A stretch of DNA of 64,000 nt. Source: DATFYM01 sp035315065 (GTDB taxonomy: Bacteria > Acidobacteriota > Terriglobia > UBA7540). A program made the position numbers and the translations under genes. Below the pieces are notes generated by a model. That model saw nothing but the letters and a program-made list of their open reading frames with translations. It was not told the origin of the DNA and did no database searches. The stretch is taken from the NCBI GenBank assembly GCA_035315065.1, contig DATFYM010000203.1, forward strand, positions 62,001-126,000, read 5' to 3'. The first letter of the stretch is position 1. The number at the start of each line of letters is the position of its first letter. Positions 9,166-18,887 of this stretch are shown one piece after another.

Positions 9166-9412
9166 CCTGATGGTTCGCGCGTCCGCGGAACGTGAGCTTC
9201 GAGCCGTTCCGAAGGAGGATCTCCGGAGAATCAGGCGAAAGATTGAAGCCTTGACCCACGATCCCACGCCACAGGGTTGCAAGAGGCTGACGGGGGAGAC
9301 CCGCTACCGCCTGCGCCAAGGAGATTGGCGCATCGTGTACGAAATCAACTTTGAGCTAAGAGTGGTCGAGATCGTAAAGGTCGGTCATCGCCGTGAAGTC
9401 TACCGCAAATAG
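9152..9412 (+). CDS. RelE/ParE-family toxin
   Basis: 86 residues with the RelE fold pattern: SLMVRASAERELRAVPKED, a central KRLTGETRYRLRQGDWRIVY, and a C-terminal VVEIVKVGHRREVY. The R...R..DWRIVYE core and VGHRREVY end match ribosome-dependent mRNA interferases of the RelE type, but ParE-type gyrase action cannot be excluded. Translation is coupled to the upstream RHH antitoxin. The module sits between uxaA and the galactosidase and has no obvious link to sugar metabolism. Confidence 0.9.
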   Translation: MGSYSLMVRASAERELRAVPKEDLRRIRRKIEALTHDPTPQGCKRLTGETRYRLRQGDWRIVYEINFELRVVEIVKVGHRREVYRK

Positions 9413-9467
9413 AGAGTCGCAGCGGCCGGACTGGATTGCCGCTGATCCTAAAGATGGGGGGAGAGAA

Positions 9468-10631
9468 ATGAGAACCATTTCACGTTGTCTCGGCATGGCT
9501 TTCGCTGCCGTCCTCATGGTGGGCGGAGCGCCCGTGTCGGCGTCGGCGCAGGACACCGGCCTGGCGCGCACGCCGCCGATGGGCTGGAATAGCTGGAACC
9601 ACTTCGCGTGCAAGGTGAGCGACAAGGTGATCCGTGAGTCGGCGGACGCCATCGTCGCCAACGGCATGAAGGACGCCGGCTACATCTATGTGAACGTCGA
9701 CGACTGTTGGCAGGGCAAGCGCGACGCCAACGGAGTGATCCAAGCCAACGAGAAGTTCCCGGACATGAAGGCGCTGGCTGACTACGTTCACAGCAAGGGG
9801 CTGAAGTTCGGCGTCTACTCGTCGCCCGGGCCTAAGACCTGCGCCGGCTACGAGGGTAGCTTTCGGCACGAGGCGCAGGACGCCAAGACCTACGCCGAAT
9901 GGGGCGTCGATTACCTGAAGTACGACTGGTGCAGCGCCGAGAAGGTGTATAAGCCGAGCGAAATGCAGGGTGCATATCGGAAGATGCACGACGCCCTTGC
10001 CGCCACCGGCCGCCCCATTGTTTTCAGCCTGTGCCAGTACGGCCTGGAGGCGGTGTGGCGGTGGGGAGCGTCGGTGGGCGGCAACCTCTGGCGCACGACG
10101 GATGACATCAATGACAGTTACGACCGTATGTCGGTGATTGGATTCGACCAGAACGGCCTAAGCCGTTTCGCCGGACCCGGCCACTGGAACGATCCCGACA
10201 TGCTGGAGGTCGGCAACGGCCACATGACTCACGACGAGTATCTCACCCACATGAGCCTGTGGTGCATCCTCGCCGCTCCCCTGCTGGCCGGCAACGACCT
10301 CAGCAAGATGACCCCGCAGACCCTCGCCATCCTCAACAATCCGGAGGTGGTGGCGATCGACCAGGATGCGGCGGGCACAGAGGGTCATCGGGTGCGGCAG
10401 GAGGGGCCCTTCGAAGTGTGGATGAAAGCGCTCGCCGACGGCAGCAAGGCCGTGGGCCTGTTCAACCGCGGCGAGGACGCCAGCCAGATATCGGTGAGCT
10501 TTAGGGAGATCGGACTAGGCGAGACCGCTAGCGTCCGCGACCTGTGGGCGCGGAAGGACCTGGGTTCCTTCACCGGGTCGTACGCGGCGGAAGTCCCCAA
10601 GCACGGGGCGGTGCTGATCAAGGTGAAGTAG
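9468..10631 (+). CDS. GH27 alpha-galactosidase, secreted
   Basis: Start ATG 9468 is preferred over the longer frame because it has a GGGGGGAGAG site and begins a clear signal peptide (RTISRCLGMAFAAVLMVG, cleavage after ASAQ). The mature enzyme, about 365 residues, removes terminal alpha-1,6-galactose, for example from galactomannan. Key residues: PPMGWNSWNHF opening; nucleophile D153 in YLKYDWC; acid/base D213 in RTTDDIND, aligned to the human enzyme's ADIDDSW; and GPGHWNDPDML. A beta-sandwich C-domain of about 80 residues follows. It is close to the GH3 gene on the same strand with a 400-base gap. Confidence 0.94.
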   Translation: MRTISRCLGMAFAAVLMVGGAPVSASAQDTGLARTPPMGWNSWNHFACKVSDKVIRESADAIVANGMKDAGYIYVNVDDCWQGKRDANGVIQANEKFPDMKALADYVHSKGLKFGVYSSPGPKTCAGYEGSFRHEAQDAKTYAEWGVDYLKYDWCSAEKVYKPSEMQGAYRKMHDALAATGRPIVFSLCQYGLEAVWRWGASVGGNLWRTTDDINDSYDRMSVIGFDQNGLSRFAGPGHWNDPDMLEVGNGHMTHDEYLTHMSLWCILAAPLLAGNDLSKMTPQTLAILNNPEVVAIDQDAAGTEGHRVRQEGPFEVWMKALADGSKAVGLFNRGEDASQISVSFREIGLGETASVRDLWARKDLGSFTGSYAAEVPKHGAVLIKVK

Positions 10632-10721
10632 TTGAGAATTGGTACGGAGGCGAAGAGCTGTGAACGGTTGCGAGGGAGCTTCCAACCAAAGGAGGCAGGT
10701 AGCCTCGGCTGCGACAAGAAG

Positions 10722-10903
10722 AAGACCTCAACACGGAGGTCGCAGAGGCTCGACGGAGGCCACGGAGAGGGTGCAGACGCATCCGGCGCCAGCCAATACC
10801 CATTGAGCTCTTTCGCGCGAACCGGAGGTTCACGGGGGCATACCAAGTCTTTCCGCTCTGTGGCCTCCGTCGAGCCCCGGCGACCCCTGTGTTGAGGTCT
10901 CCT
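10722..10903. repeat. Inverted short-tandem-repeat hairpin (CACGGAGG words)
   Basis: Arms 10726-10772 and 10856-10902 pair: gacctcaacacggaggtcg against cgacccctgtgttgaggtc, and cgacggaggccacgga against tggcctccgtcg. The loop is about 80 bases. Related words occur at 46301-46385 and 49591-49706. Confidence 0.85.
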
Positions 10904-11028
10904 TTTTGGTTGTGGCCACACGCCGCGCTGCGGGACACCGTGAACTCTATGTTGAGCTCTCAATTCTTCGCGCGGCACAACGAGGGCTCGGGGTGTTTCG
11001 CACGTTTCGAACGGGGGAGGGAATAGTG

Positions 11029-13737
11029 ATGTTGACCGAGCCTGACACGAAGGCCAGGGTGGCGTTTCGATGTTTGATCATGGTGATGGTTGCGGGCACA
11101 TTCGTTCTTCCGGGACAAGCTCAGACCGAGACCCGGGAAGCCCTGTCGGCATACGATAACCCCTCGCTTCCCATCGAGCAGCGGGTGGCTGATCTGATCG
11201 CGCGCATGACGCTCGACGAAAAGGCGCGGCAGATGCAGCATACAGCGCCGGCCATTTCCAGGTTGGGCATTCCCTCGTACGACTGGTGGAACGAAGGGCT
11301 GCACGGCGTGGCGCGGTCCGGGTATGCCACCGTGTTTCCTCAGGCTATCGGCATGGCCGCCACCTGGGATGCCGATCTCGTGCACCGAGAGGGCAGGACG
11401 ATCGCGACCGAGGCGCGGGCCAAGTACAACCAGGCGCAGCGAGACTCGAACCACAGCATCTACTTCGGGCTCACTTTCTGGTCCCCCAACATCAACATCT
11501 TTCGCGATCCTCGCTGGGGGCGCGGCCAGGAAACCTACGGCGAAGATCCCTTCCTCACCGCAAGACTCGGCGTGGCCTTTGTGAAGGGGCTGCAGGGCGA
11601 CGACCCGAAGTATCTGGAAACCGTGGCCACGCCCAAGCACTACGCCGTGCACAGCGGACCGGAACTGAAGCGGCACGGCTTCAATGTGAATCCATCGCCC
11701 CGTGAGCTGGAGGATACCTATCTTCCGGCGTTCCGCGCCACCGTGGTGGAGGGACACGCCGACTCCGCCATGTGCGCCTACAACGCGATCAACGGCGAGC
11801 CTGCCTGCGCGAACACCTATCTGCTCCAGAAGACCCTGCGCGACGATTGGGGCTTCCACGGTTACGTCACCTCCGATTGCGGCGCGGTGGAGGACATCAC
11901 CGCTGGTCACCACTTCGCTCCTGACCTCGAGCACGCGGCGGCGGTTGCGGTGCGCGCCGGAACGGATACCACCTGCGGTAATGAGTACGTCGAACTGGTG
12001 AAGGCGGTGCACGACGGCCAGATCAAAGAGAGTGATCTCGACACCGCGCTCCGGCGCCTGTTCACCGCCCGCATGAAGCTGGGCATGTTCGATCCGCTGC
12101 GGGCGGTTTCCTTCAACACCATTCCTTTCTCCGAAAACGACTCCTCGGAGCATCGCCAGTTGGCGCTCCAGGCGGCGCGCGAGGCCATGGTGTTGCTCAA
12201 GAATGAAGGCGCAACCCTGCCCTTGAAGTCCACGGTAAGGACCATCGCGGTGATCGGGCCCAATGCGGAGTCACTGGCGGCGTTGGAGGGCAACTATAAC
12301 GGCACTCCCTCGCACCCGGTGTTGCCGGTCGAGGGAATCCGGCGGCAGTTCGCCAAAGCGGAGGTGCTCTACGCCCAAGGATCAGCCTATGTGGCGGAGT
12401 TGCCGGTACCCGTGCCCAGCACTGTATTTCACCCCGCCGAGAACGCGCCGGGCGAGGCCACTCGGGGCCTCTCGGCCGAGTACTACGGCCTAGGCGGCTT
12501 CTCGGGCGCTCCGGTCCTAAAGCGCATCGACCCGCAGATCCAGTTCGATTGGAACGCGGCCTCGCCCGCGCCTGGTGTTCCGGCGGGCGCCTTCGCCGTG
12601 CGCTGGACTGCCACTTTCACCCCGCCCGGGCCGGGCGATTACACGTTTGGGGTTGAGCACCCATCGTGCTGGCATTGTGAGAGCGAGGAGACGTTCCGCG
12701 TCTATCTCGACGACAAGCTGGTGACCGCCACTGTGAAGAGTCGTGGCTCCGAGGTGCGTCAGGTCGAGATGCATTTCCCGGACACGACGCCGCATCGCTT
12801 CCGCCTGGAATACACCCACCGGGCGCCGCTGTTCAACGGCGGCGTGACGCTGGTTTGGAAGCCTCCGGCCGACGTGCTACGTCACGAGGCTCTTGATATA
12901 GCCCAGCGGTCCGACGTCGTGCTGGCTTTCGTGGGGCTCTCACCCAATCTGGAGGGCGAGGAGATGGGCATCCACGTGGAAGGCTTCAACGGCGGCGATC
13001 GTACCGACATCGGCCTGCCGCGGGCTCAGCAGGAATTGCTGGAGGCGCTGGCCGCCACCGGCAAGCCGCTGGTGGTAGTGTTGATGAGTGGCAGCGCTTT
13101 GGCAGTGAACTGGGCTCAGCAACATGCGGCGGCCATCCTCGAGGCCTGGTATCCGGGCGAGGAGGGCGGTACAGCCATTGCGGAGACGCTGGCAGGCGTC
13201 AACAACCCCGGCGGAAGGCTGCCGGTCACCTTCTATGCGTCGCTCGATCAGCTCCCGCCTTTCGATGATTACTCGATGCAGAATCGCACCTACCGTTATT
13301 TTGGCGGCAAGCCGCTCTACGGTTTTGGTTACGGCTTGAGTTATGCGAGCTTCGCCTACCGCAACCTCAAGCTCTCGTCCTCACAGGTCACCGCCGGCGA
13401 CCCGCTCCAGGTGGAGGCCGATGTGCGCAACACGGCCAAAGTGGCGGGCGATGAGGTGGCGGAATTGTATCTCGAATATCCGCAATCCGGGTCCGAGAAT
13501 TGGAAGCCGCTGCGGGCGCTGAAGGGGTTCGAGCGCATTCACCTGGCCGCGGGCGAGACGAAGCGCATCACGTTCAAACTCGATCCGAGAGATCTCAGCC
13601 TGGTTACGGAAAAGGGAGAGCACGAAATTCAACCGGGTAGCTACCGGGTATTCGTCGGGGGCGGCCAGCCCGGTGAGATTGCGCGCGGCGTGGAAGCGAG
13701 CTTCAGCATCACGCGTAGCAGTAGGCTATCACGTTAG
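11029..13737 (+). CDS. GH3 beta-glucosidase/xylosidase with PA14 insert, secreted
   Basis: 902 residues from ATG 11029, supported by GGGGGAGGG 9-17 bases upstream; the longer frame reads through a repeat. Signal peptide: VAFRCLIMVMVAGTFVLPGQAQ. The N-terminal GH3 domain carries YDWWNEGLHGVA and KHYAVHSGPELKRH. The nucleophile is D283 in VTSDCGAVED. A PA14 carbohydrate-binding domain (AEYYGLGGF to about residue 620) interrupts the alpha/beta domain, and a fibronectin-III-like domain closes the protein. The N-terminal style resembles the plant xylosidase branch, so xylo-oligosaccharide or glucoside substrates are both possible. It probably works with the neighbouring GH27 and GH39-like enzymes. 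Confidence 0.93.
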   Translation: MLTEPDTKARVAFRCLIMVMVAGTFVLPGQAQTETREALSAYDNPSLPIEQRVADLIARMTLDEKARQMQHTAPAISRLGIPSYDWWNEGLHGVARSGYATVFPQAIGMAATWDADLVHREGRTIATEARAKYNQAQRDSNHSIYFGLTFWSPNINIFRDPRWGRGQETYGEDPFLTARLGVAFVKGLQGDDPKYLETVATPKHYAVHSGPELKRHGFNVNPSPRELEDTYLPAFRATVVEGHADSAMCAYNAINGEPACANTYLLQKTLRDDWGFHGYVTSDCGAVEDITAGHHFAPDLEHAAAVAVRAGTDTTCGNEYVELVKAVHDGQIKESDLDTALRRLFTARMKLGMFDPLRAVSFNTIPFSENDSSEHRQLALQAAREAMVLLKNEGATLPLKSTVRTIAVIGPNAESLAALEGNYNGTPSHPVLPVEGIRRQFAKAEVLYAQGSAYVAELPVPVPSTVFHPAENAPGEATRGLSAEYYGLGGFSGAPVLKRIDPQIQFDWNAASPAPGVPAGAFAVRWTATFTPPGPGDYTFGVEHPSCWHCESEETFRVYLDDKLVTATVKSRGSEVRQVEMHFPDTTPHRFRLEYTHRAPLFNGGVTLVWKPPADVLRHEALDIAQRSDVVLAFVGLSPNLEGEEMGIHVEGFNGGDRTDIGLPRAQQELLEALAATGKPLVVVLMSGSALAVNWAQQHAAAILEAWYPGEEGGTAIAETLAGVNNPGGRLPVTFYASLDQLPPFDDYSMQNRTYRYFGGKPLYGFGYGLSYASFAYRNLKLSSSQVTAGDPLQVEADVRNTAKVAGDEVAELYLEYPQSGSENWKPLRALKGFERIHLAAGETKRITFKLDPRDLSLVTEKGEHEIQPGSYRVFVGGGQPGEIARGVEASFSITRSSRLSR

Positions 13738-13777
13738 GGTAATGACGGGGTCGTTTTTGATAACGGGCAGCGGCCTG

Positions 13778-13863
13778 GTCGGCTATCAGCTATCAGGCAT
13801 CAGCTTTCAGACAAGGCAACCGGACTTTCTTGCTGAGGGCTGACGGCTGATAGCTGATGGCCG
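13778..13863. repeat. Inverted short-tandem-repeat hairpin (word TATCAGC)
   Basis: Left arm ggctatcagctatcaggc, right arm ggctgacggctgatagctg. The loop contains actttcttgctgagg. It lies between the convergent GH3 and GH39-like genes; the close relative 60036-60115 uses the same words. Confidence 0.88.
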
Positions 13864-13868
13864 ATTTT

Positions 13869-15386
13869 CTACTTCGGCAACGTAACCACGGCCACTCCCA
13901 AACCTCGCAGGGTGAGAACATCGCTTGGCAACGGCGCTGACGCTGGAGGTTGGAAGGCGGTGGTCTGATCCACGTAGTCCACGCGAGCGCCAGTGACTCC
14001 CGGCAGCGAGATTCCGAGCGCGCGATCGCGTTGGTTCACCAGCAGGATCTCTCGCCGGCCATCGCGCGTTACGAAGGCCTGGGCAAAGACGTTGGGCGCG
14101 GTGATCCGTGTGTTCACCAGTTTGTCGCCCGGCGCGAAGTTGTCGTGAAGCAGCTTGAGCACCCAAGTTCGGGCGTTGGGCTGGCCGGTGTTCCAGTCCA
14201 CCATCGAGACACTCGGGAATTGGGTGGGGTATCCGACGAGCTGCGACTCGCCGGCGACGTCGATCCCTTGCCGGGCGAGCTGGGCGAACACGTAGGCGTA
14301 CATCGCGCCTGACAGGTTCCAGTAGGAGTTGGGGATCGGCTGGGTTACGTGTCCGGGCTGGTCCTGCCCGCCGTCATCTGCGGCAATGGAGCCGATCTCG
14401 TCGATGGTGGTGTGCGTGCCGGGCGAGAGGCGCTGGCGAATGGCGTCAATGTAGCGGACCACGTCGAGGAAATGATCGGCCTGCTCGAAGAAGGTAAATT
14501 GCTGGACCTCCGGACTTTGATCGGGACCGGGAGTGGCGTAGAAATGGTAAGAGATCATATCCAGAGGAATCCCGGGCTGGTGATGCTGGGGATTCAGGAA
14601 GTACTCGAAGAACCCCGGCGCCTGGCTGGGCGCGGCCAACGCCAGGCCGACGAACTTCATCTGCGGCGCCACCTGGTGCATGGCGGCCACCACCGCGTCA
14701 TAGCGGGCGGTATACTGTTCGGGCGTCATCGAGTGCTCGAAGTCCACTTCATTCCAGACCTCCCAATAGGGAATCTGGTAATGGTGGCCCGACTCGTGGC
14801 GCCGGCCGGCTTCGTCGGTGAATCCGCCCTGGGTGTACCAGCTCACGAGGCGAGCGTAGTAGCCAGCCAACTCCTTCAGGCTGGAATCGCGCAGCTCGGT
14901 GCCCTGGGTGTAGTTCCAAAACACCTGGTCGGGATCGACGGGATAGGCCACCGGCTTCTCGGTTTTGAACATCCACTGCGGAATGGTGCTGAAGTTGAGA
15001 ATGACAGAGTGGCCTTCGGTCGCCGCCAGGAAGTCCTCGGTCATGGGATCGATCAGCGAGAAGTCCCAGGAGGTCTTGTCGTCTTTCGGCGGCTCGAGTT
15101 CGGCCACCGCCAGCTTGGGGTAGGGAAGCCAGGGCACGTAGCGAACATAATCGCACCCGAGGTCCCGCAAGGCTCGGAACACCGGGTCGTGAATCGCCGA
15201 ACCGCGGCGCAGCGGCGGATTCACCACCACCTGGAGGGTCGGAGTGGTGCGGGAAACTCGCTCGACCTGGTCCCACTTGACCTCCACTTTCCCGGCCGAG
15301 TCAGCGCCGAGCGTGGGCCGGCCGGACGAAATCAAGGCTGTAACAAAAATCGAAAGCGCGAATGCATTGGTCTTATGAACTCTCAT
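13869..15386 (-). CDS. Secreted clan GH-A glycosidase, GH39-like
   Basis: 505 residues from ATG 15386, which starts a signal peptide (MRVHKTNAFALSIFVTALIS); the open frame continues upstream but only through non-coding repeat. The (beta/alpha)8 signature is clear: acid/base E213 in YWEVWNEVDFEH and likely nucleophile E330 in TTIDEIG. SYHFYATPG matches the substrate-binding strand. A small beta domain ends the protein (ILLVNQRDRALGISLPG). GH39 beta-xylosidase is the nearest match, but a related GH-A family is possible. It is convergent with the GH3 gene. Confidence 0.82.
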   Translation of the reverse strand: MRVHKTNAFALSIFVTALISSGRPTLGADSAGKVEVKWDQVERVSRTTPTLQVVVNPPLRRGSAIHDPVFRALRDLGCDYVRYVPWLPYPKLAVAELEPPKDDKTSWDFSLIDPMTEDFLAATEGHSVILNFSTIPQWMFKTEKPVAYPVDPDQVFWNYTQGTELRDSSLKELAGYYARLVSWYTQGGFTDEAGRRHESGHHYQIPYWEVWNEVDFEHSMTPEQYTARYDAVVAAMHQVAPQMKFVGLALAAPSQAPGFFEYFLNPQHHQPGIPLDMISYHFYATPGPDQSPEVQQFTFFEQADHFLDVVRYIDAIRQRLSPGTHTTIDEIGSIAADDGGQDQPGHVTQPIPNSYWNLSGAMYAYVFAQLARQGIDVAGESQLVGYPTQFPSVSMVDWNTGQPNARTWVLKLLHDNFAPGDKLVNTRITAPNVFAQAFVTRDGRREILLVNQRDRALGISLPGVTGARVDYVDQTTAFQPPASAPLPSDVLTLRGLGVAVVTLPK

Positions 15387-15537
15387 CGAGACTCCGTCGC
15401 CGGCGTTTTGTTCCGTTCCGGCGAGTGCCGGGACCAGGCTTACTCCAGTTTGCCGGACCCTTGTCCAGCAGGCGGCTAGTCTAAGCCGACCGAGGTCCCC
15501 TAGAGGCCCATCCGGAAACCCGCCATGGGCGCGAAAG

Positions 15538-15673
15538 AATTGCCGATTGCAGATTGACGATTGACGATTGAAAGATAGTCTCATTGACGATTGTCGATGG
15601 TCTATTGAAAGCGCCGCGCGGCTTGCCGACCCTCCTCTTCCAATCGTCAATCGTCAATCTGCAATCGGCAATT
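15538..15673. repeat. Inverted short-tandem-repeat hairpin (word ATTGACG)
   Basis: Left arm has tandem gattgacgattgacgattg words. Right arm has caatcgtcaatcgtcaatc. The element at 41212-41350 uses nearly the same words. Confidence 0.9.
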
Positions 15674-15705
15674 TTTCGCGCTCCCTTGGGTTTCCGGATG
15701 GATCT

Positions 15706-17373
15706 CTAGCAGGCAGCCGTCTCGTTGCCTAATTCTGCCGTTTCCTTTTCGATTCGGCATTTATTGAGTTCGGATTCCAGTTGGTCCGCCAGCGTGCTTG
15801 CATAGCGTATGAAGTGGTGTCCTGATAGCAGCATCGCAAATCCCAGACTAAACTTCGGTGGATCGAGCGGCCAATGGACAAGGAGTCGAAACAGGAACTT
15901 CCAATACGCTCTCCGGTAGGAGGAGAGGATGCCTTGGTGGACGATGGAGCGAACAAAGATTCCAAGCAGCGGCCAGAAAGGAATTGTCGGCGGCTTTTGC
16001 GGCTTACGTGCCTTCCAATGCAGAAGCGAGCGATAACACCGATCGTAGAAAGCAGCGCCGCCGTATAGAGAGGTGAGAATCGTGCGGAAACCCTCCAACA
16101 GGACCGGCAATGGTAGGAGCGTTCTGAAGTTGGGTGGATCGAAGTTGCTCGTGGCGGTGCTATCCATCAGCAATCGGCCTTCTTTTAGCATTCGATCAAA
16201 CAGCGGGGTCGTGGGAGGGGCCTGGAGAAATCCGGCCATAGCCCAAGGGATGGCGGCGCGCTCAATGAAGTCTCGTTGCTGTTCGAAGATCTCCTCGGTA
16301 TCCGAATCGAACCCCAGGATGAAACCCGCCGTCACCCAGAGACCCTGGTTTTGGATGAAGCGAATGCTCTCCAGCGGATCACGCCGCAGGTTTTGAAATT
16401 TCTTGGCTTCCGTCAGGGACTTGGGGGAGGGACTTTCGATGCCGATGAAGACATAAAAGAAGTTCGCCCTCACCATGGCCTCGATCAATTCGGTTCTCTG
16501 GGCGAGATCGATCGACGCCTCCGTGTAGAGCAGTATCGGATAGTGATGAGCTTTCTGCCACTCTTCTAGCTCAAGCGCCAGCCCGAGGGCCAGTTTGTGG
16601 TTGCCGATGAAATTGTCGTCGACGATAAACACCTGGTCGCGCCAGCCGAGTTCAAACAATCGATCCAACTCCGCCAGCAACTGGCTGGGGCGCTTGGTTC
16701 GAGGCTTCCTTCCGTAGATGGTGATGATGTCGCAGAATTCACATTGGAACGGACACCCGCGAGAGAACTGCACCGCCATGGAGGCGTACTTCCCTAGCTT
16801 GAGCAGATCAAACCGCGGGACGGGAGTCTTGCTGACGTCGGGCTTGTCATTGACCACGTAGAGCCGTTTGGCGGAGCCGCGCTCCACATCGGCGGCAATC
16901 TCAGGGAAAACCTCGTCGGGCTCGCCCACCACGACGTGGTCCGCCAGTCGAAGCAGGAGCTCCGGTTCGCTGCTGGCGAAGGGACCGCCGATCATCGTTC
17001 GCTTGCCCAGAGCCCGCGCCCGGAGAAGGGTTTCGCGAATATCATCCTTCTGGACGCGCATTCCGCTCACCATCACCAGGTCGGCCCAAAGGATGTCGCT
17101 ATCGAGCAGGTCCTCGAAGCTTCGGTCGATCAGCCTTAGCGTCCAGCTTTTCGGGCAGAGGGCGGCAACGGTAAGCAGACCGAGCGGCGGCTGATCTGTC
17201 TCGATAGGAACAAGGTCCAGTATTCCGTCGAAGCTCCAGAAGGAGGACGGAAACCGCGGCCAAACCATAAGAACCTTGAGCGCCGGGCCAAGAGGAGGAA
17301 AGGTCACTAGCTCGTTGGGGTCATCTGCGGCCTCGGGCCCGGTTTGCTTCTTGGATTCGGTCAACTGAGACAT
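15706..17373 (-). CDS. B12-binding domain radical SAM protein (DUF4070-type C-terminus)
   Basis: 555 residues. An N-terminal cobalamin-binding domain (about 30-165, no DxHxxG, as usual for this class) precedes a radical SAM core with cluster ligands C207, C211 and C214 in GCPFQCEFCD. YGRKPRTK and FIGIESPSP follow. The C-terminal region with hydrophobic stretches fits DUF4070, seen in hopanoid-modifying enzymes such as HpnP and in many uncharacterised relatives. It probably methylates or rearranges a lipid-type substrate at an unactivated carbon, but the substrate cannot be assigned. RBS AGGAAGG lies upstream of ATG 17373. No hopanoid genes are adjacent. Confidence 0.85.
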   Translation of the reverse strand: MSQLTESKKQTGPEAADDPNELVTFPPLGPALKVLMVWPRFPSSFWSFDGILDLVPIETDQPPLGLLTVAALCPKSWTLRLIDRSFEDLLDSDILWADLVMVSGMRVQKDDIRETLLRARALGKRTMIGGPFASSEPELLLRLADHVVVGEPDEVFPEIAADVERGSAKRLYVVNDKPDVSKTPVPRFDLLKLGKYASMAVQFSRGCPFQCEFCDIITIYGRKPRTKRPSQLLAELDRLFELGWRDQVFIVDDNFIGNHKLALGLALELEEWQKAHHYPILLYTEASIDLAQRTELIEAMVRANFFYVFIGIESPSPKSLTEAKKFQNLRRDPLESIRFIQNQGLWVTAGFILGFDSDTEEIFEQQRDFIERAAIPWAMAGFLQAPPTTPLFDRMLKEGRLLMDSTATSNFDPPNFRTLLPLPVLLEGFRTILTSLYGGAAFYDRCYRSLLHWKARKPQKPPTIPFWPLLGIFVRSIVHQGILSSYRRAYWKFLFRLLVHWPLDPPKFSLGFAMLLSGHHFIRYASTLADQLESELNKCRIEKETAELGNETAAC

Positions 17374-18179
17374 ACCTTCCTACCGGATGGACTTAATATC
17401 CTGCACTTCCTGCTTTCATCGGGCCACCCATCAGCCCAAAGTGTGGCATCACGGGGTTCCCGGAAGGAGTTCGACGATCCCGGAAAAGGCCCAGAAGGAG
17501 TAGCCGCAGTGCCAGGAAGCTCCCCTCTTAAAGCCCCGGCTGTTGGAAAGTTAACAAGTCGGGGCTTGGGTGTCTGTTCCAAACGGAACACACGGCCTCG
17601 TTCTCTTAACTTGGATTTCACCTTCCCAACTGGCGTACAGAGCATACACCCGTTTGGGAACGTCGCCGACTTTTTTTGTTCCGGAACGCGTTAGGCGGAA
17701 AGATAGGGAGAGAAAGAAAGGCAAAAGGGCAAAGACAAAAGTGAAGAAGGAGACGCCGAAATTCATGGGTCGAGGTGAACGAGTAGGGCGAAGCCGCGGA
17801 GCGGCGAAAGAATTTAGCCCAGGGCGCCAGCCCTGGGTTGGTGCCCAGCCATCACCTTATTGCGTCCTGGTTGCCTCGCCCGATTCGGACGAGTCGTCCG
17901 ATTCGGACCACCCGATTTGACTGGTTTGCCAAGGTTTGTTCTGCTTGTTAATGATGACAAGGCTCCCGGCTCAAGCGTGATCCCTCGGGCTTCGGCCACC
18001 CGCAACGCTGGCCGGCGAGTCTTGTGACTGGGCGGGTGCGTCGTCTAGATGAACCATCGCACGTGCAGGTAACTTCACCGGTGGCGTCGGCGTGCCGGCA
18101 GAGGCCAAGTTTCAGAAACCCCGAGCGTAAGTGACTCGACTTATTAGGGGAATATCTATTTAGGAAAAGGGCGGCCCCT
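17374..18179. other. 800-base gap with two hairpins, no gene
   Basis: No convincing coding frame. A stem-loop at about 17531-17567 pairs aagccccg with cggggctt. Another at about 17817-17837 is palindromic (cccagggcgccagccctggg), a typical dispersed intergenic hairpin. Either could be a terminator or small RNA end, but nothing decides this. Confidence 0.5.
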
Positions 18180-18599
18180 ATGTCGACAGAGCCTCGTGTC
18201 TTACTGCTTTACTCAGACCCCGAGCCATTCCTGAGGTTAGAGGCGCTTCTCGAGAATCAGTCGGTCCCGACTGTACGGGCCAGCTCATGCCAGCAGGCCC
18301 GGACGCTTTTGGCCCAGTCCGGAACGCCCCGCATCGTCCTCACCGATACAACTCTTAAGGACGGCACGTGGCGTGATGCTCTTCGCCTGGCCGGCGAGGT
18401 ATCGCCCCCCCGCGCGGTCATCGTTGTGAATCGCTGGGATGACATCCGATTGTACCTTGCGGCGCTCGAGGAGGGAGCGCTTGACTTCATAACGCCGCCG
18501 TTTCTGGCATCGGATGTTGGTTGGGTGCTACGAACTGCTCAGTTGCATTTGGCGCAGAGAGACAGAAACGGGTTCAAGGCTGCTGCAACAGCGGACTGA
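18180..18599 (+). CDS. Stand-alone response-regulator receiver domain (degenerate)
   Basis: 139 residues covering one CheY-like receiver domain and nothing else. RVLLLYSDPEPFLRL is strand 1 with the acidic pocket reduced to one Asp. The phospho-acceptor is likely the first Asp in IVLTDTTLKDG. The usual K in the last loop (normally KPF) is replaced: DFITPPF. Loss of this Lys suggests altered or no phospho-signalling. Its 3' end overlaps the antisense zeta-toxin remnant by 72 bases. No histidine kinase is nearby. Start ATG 18180 is weakly supported. Confidence 0.75.
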   Translation: MSTEPRVLLLYSDPEPFLRLEALLENQSVPTVRASSCQQARTLLAQSGTPRIVLTDTTLKDGTWRDALRLAGEVSPPRAVIVVNRWDDIRLYLAALEEGALDFITPPFLASDVGWVLRTAQLHLAQRDRNGFKAAATAD

Positions 18600-18887
18600 C
18601 TCTCCATGGTCCGTGACGTCTGCCACCGTCTGGCGTTTGTTATCTAAGGCCTTTTGGCCTCGCAGCGTCGTTTCCACTGCGAAGCTGGTTCCGTCGCGGA
18701 TGTGTGCAGCGATGAACTCCTCGCATTCGTGATTGGCCTGGCTGCGGATTTCAGGTGAAATGTTCTGGTAGGCGCCGCCGTTCAACTCGGCAGAACGGTC
18801 ATCGATATTGAAGCAATCGACTCCCGTCTGGGCGACGGGAAATACCGAGGACTTTCCGCTCCCCGGTGGGCCGGCCACCACGATCAT
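18528..18887 (-). pseudogene. Truncated zeta-toxin-like kinase
   Basis: From ATG 18887, whose ATGA overlaps the antitoxin stop, the frame reads MIVVAGPPGSGKS (Walker A G6-S13) and then the zeta-like ECEEFIAAHIRDGTSFAVETT and LRGQKALD. Zeta toxins are usually near 190-200 residues. Here recognisable similarity ends near position 18640 and the frame then reads into the antisense of the receiver gene. The C-terminal half, which would carry the lid and the rest of the substrate pocket, is missing. It is probably inactive as a UDP-sugar kinase. Confidence 0.75.

Noticed and set aside
13950..15479. Plus-strand frames opposite the GH39-like gene
   Set aside because: Shadows; the minus-strand glycosidase has a signal peptide and both catalytic Glu residues.
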